A DNA stretch of 64,000 bases, taken from contig NC_072472.1 in assembly GCF_027596085.1 (NCBI RefSeq), forward strand, positions 8,528,371-8,592,370, in the 5' to 3' direction. The notes beneath the pieces are model-generated. The model made no database searches and had not been told where the DNA came from. It worked only from the letters and a program-made list of their open reading frames with translations. This DNA comes from Anoplopoma fimbria. Lineage: Eukaryota; Chordata; Actinopteri; Perciformes; Anoplopomatidae. Of this stretch, positions 62,286-64,000 are shown in pieces (the first letter of the stretch is position 1; each line of letters starts with the position of its first letter). The position numbers and the translations under genes were made by a program.

Positions 62286-63371
62286 GTACTGAGTGAGACA
62301 GAGCTGGAGAGTTTTTGCCGCAGGGTGATTGTTCGGATGAATGGACGTCCTCAATTGCCTCACAAACACATACAGTAAGATAAAAAAACAAACGAATAGC
62401 CATACTGTACACAGTTAAACCAAAAGAAATGTATATATTTTTTTTCATCTCAACCATAAACCGGTAACTGTGTGCGAATACAAAGCAGACACAAGCTGGC
62501 CAGCTGTGTTTGTTTACTCTGAGCTTTAAAGATAAGAGAACTGCTCAAACAATCTCCTCCCCTCTTTTATTTTTCCTCCCTCTCTTCCCCTCCTCCCTCA
62601 ATTGTTTTCCATCGCTCTCCATTACCACATCTTTATGTCTGGGTGCCTTTTTTTTTATCACCCTCTTCTTCTCTTTTCCTGTTTGCCTCCCATAAGACAG
62701 CTCCCCTCTGTCCTCTTCATTATTCAGCTTTTCATTTTATTTTCCCTCCATGAACCTATTTCTTCTTTCTGTTCTTTTATGCTCTTACTTCTTTACCCCT
62801 CTGCGTCCTTCATTGTTCTAAATATCGTAAAATATGCTCACACACTGTATTATTGTCTGCGGTGTATGACTTTAGCTGTGTATTGATGCACAGAGGGGAG
62901 ATTGGGTGGTGCTTTGCAGGTAGAAAAAAGCACCATTGTTAATGCAGTCTGACGACTGTGACAAAGGTGCAGCGAAACGTCAGACTATAAGTGGAGCTTG
63001 AGTAAGAGTAGAGCTTCTCTCATGTTTTCATATTTAATGATGTCTCCTGTCTCTGTCAAATACAGTACTTATCTCCTTTTTTCCCCCCCTTCTCTGTCTC
63101 CATCTCGCTTAGCTTTGCAGGAGACAGATTTAGGACAGGAGTTTTACACAGTTGCCAGTGGGAATAAATGGATAACCATCATCAAAATGCGGGGCTGCAT
63201 GGGAAAATGTTATTTAGTTTCAAAATTATATGTTTAAAGTGACATTCTGAGATCAGTTCAAACCTCTCTGGTTGAGTTAGATGTAAAGAGCCATACAGCC
63301 TCTGGTGGCCAATAGCAGGTGCTTTTATACTCTTCTATAATAACTGTACATGTTTCATTGTTTCATTTTTT

Positions 63372-63782
63372 TAAAGGCACAAATTTTGACAGAAAAGATG
63401 TTGTAATGTCTCCATATTGTAAAAACCCAAGCTAATAATTTGTCCTTTTAAAATGTCTACTAAGCAGAATTTATCATTTAGCTCCCTAAGCTTTTGACCC
63501 TCACTATGACCTCACAACAAAGTGCTTCCATTTATTGGTCAATAGCCGCCCACTTACTTTTAGCCATTTCTTTTTCCTGGCCATCAGGCAGCATAAAGTC
63601 AAACTGTGAACTTGGCTTTAGGAGCTCAAATAGTGAAGACATGTTTTTCTCAGACACTGCCTTGTACAGGAGATTTACAGATTTGTTCAGAAATGATTTT
63701 TGGTGTGTTTTTATTTGGCAATTTTCTGCATGTGTCCCTCAATCGATCTTTCTTTCCTTCACCAATCATTTAATTTATCTTT
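63372..63782 (+). repeat. Dispersed repeat pair, copy B
   Basis: Direct copy of the element at 60960-61372. The two lie on either side of the stk32a exon at 61695-61784. The family is not recognised. Confidence 0.88.
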
Positions 63783-64000
63783 TGATTACTAGTTGCTGTT
63801 ACTCTTTATCTTATTGACATGTTATGCTGGGTATACCTGGGGATATGACTGAATTAACGTTGCAATGCTTTTAATGTTATTCATTTTTAAGCCTTAAACA
63901 GTTCTTCATTGCATTTTTTGTTTTTCTTTTTTAAGCCTCTGTTGCACTTTTTGTAAGTAGGCCATTTCACTCACTCGTGCATGTGCACTAAATGAAGTGA

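Overview
The window is vertebrate nuclear DNA, almost certainly from a ray-finned (teleost) fish. The coding exons are short and separated by long AT-rich introns with GT-AG boundaries. Very long (CA/GT)n, (GA)n and (GACA)n microsatellites are abundant, and the dispersed repeats are ones I recognise as widespread in fish genomes: a Tc1-type inverted-repeat remnant, a tRNA-derived SINE with a LINE-like tail, and others. I see no bacterial, viral or CRISPR features.

Two protein-coding genes can be supported, and they face each other tail to tail. (1) On the + strand, dpysl3 (collapsin response mediator protein 4, CRMP4) is complete in its short isoform. It has 14 coding exons from 5728 to 37816, whose joined CDS is 1710 nt (569 codons plus stop). 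All exon phases fit, and the protein matches vertebrate DPYSL3 better than DPYSL2, DPYSL4 or CRMP1. A CpG-rich first-exon region lies at about 5460-5727, and a long 3' UTR runs to about 39.5-40 kb. (2) On the - strand, the 3' part of stk32a (the YANK1 Ser/Thr kinase) is present as seven coding exons from 61784 down to the stop at 44983. It covers the DFN motif, the activation segment, the rest of the kinase domain and the C-terminal tail. The exons for the N-terminal lobe and the HRD loop lie beyond the right edge of the window.

Layout: 1-5.4 kb, upstream sequence with repeats and an inverted CA/GT pair; 5.5-5.8 kb, promoter region and exon 1; 5.8-16 kb, large intron 1; 16-38 kb, dpysl3 exons 2-14; 38-40 kb, dpysl3 3' UTR; 40-44.5 kb, intergenic; 44.5-45.1 kb, stk32a terminal exon and 3' UTR; 45.1-64 kb, remaining stk32a exons and introns.

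DPYSL3 is a cytosolic, tubulin- and actin-associated phosphoprotein of growing axons. STK32A is a poorly characterised kinase. No direct cooperation between them is visible in the sequence; their link is genomic. The tail-to-tail DPYSL/STK32 arrangement recurs on the human paralogous segments DPYSL3-STK32A, DPYSL4-STK32C and CRMP1-STK32B, which suggests an arrangement older than the vertebrate genome duplications. I found no convincing new biological system. The observations most worth checking are a perfect 38-bp palindrome carrying two AP-1-like sites, direct repeats flanking the kinase DFN exon, a G-quadruplex-type tract in the dpysl3 3' UTR, and a GC-rich island of unknown origin in dpysl3 intron 1.
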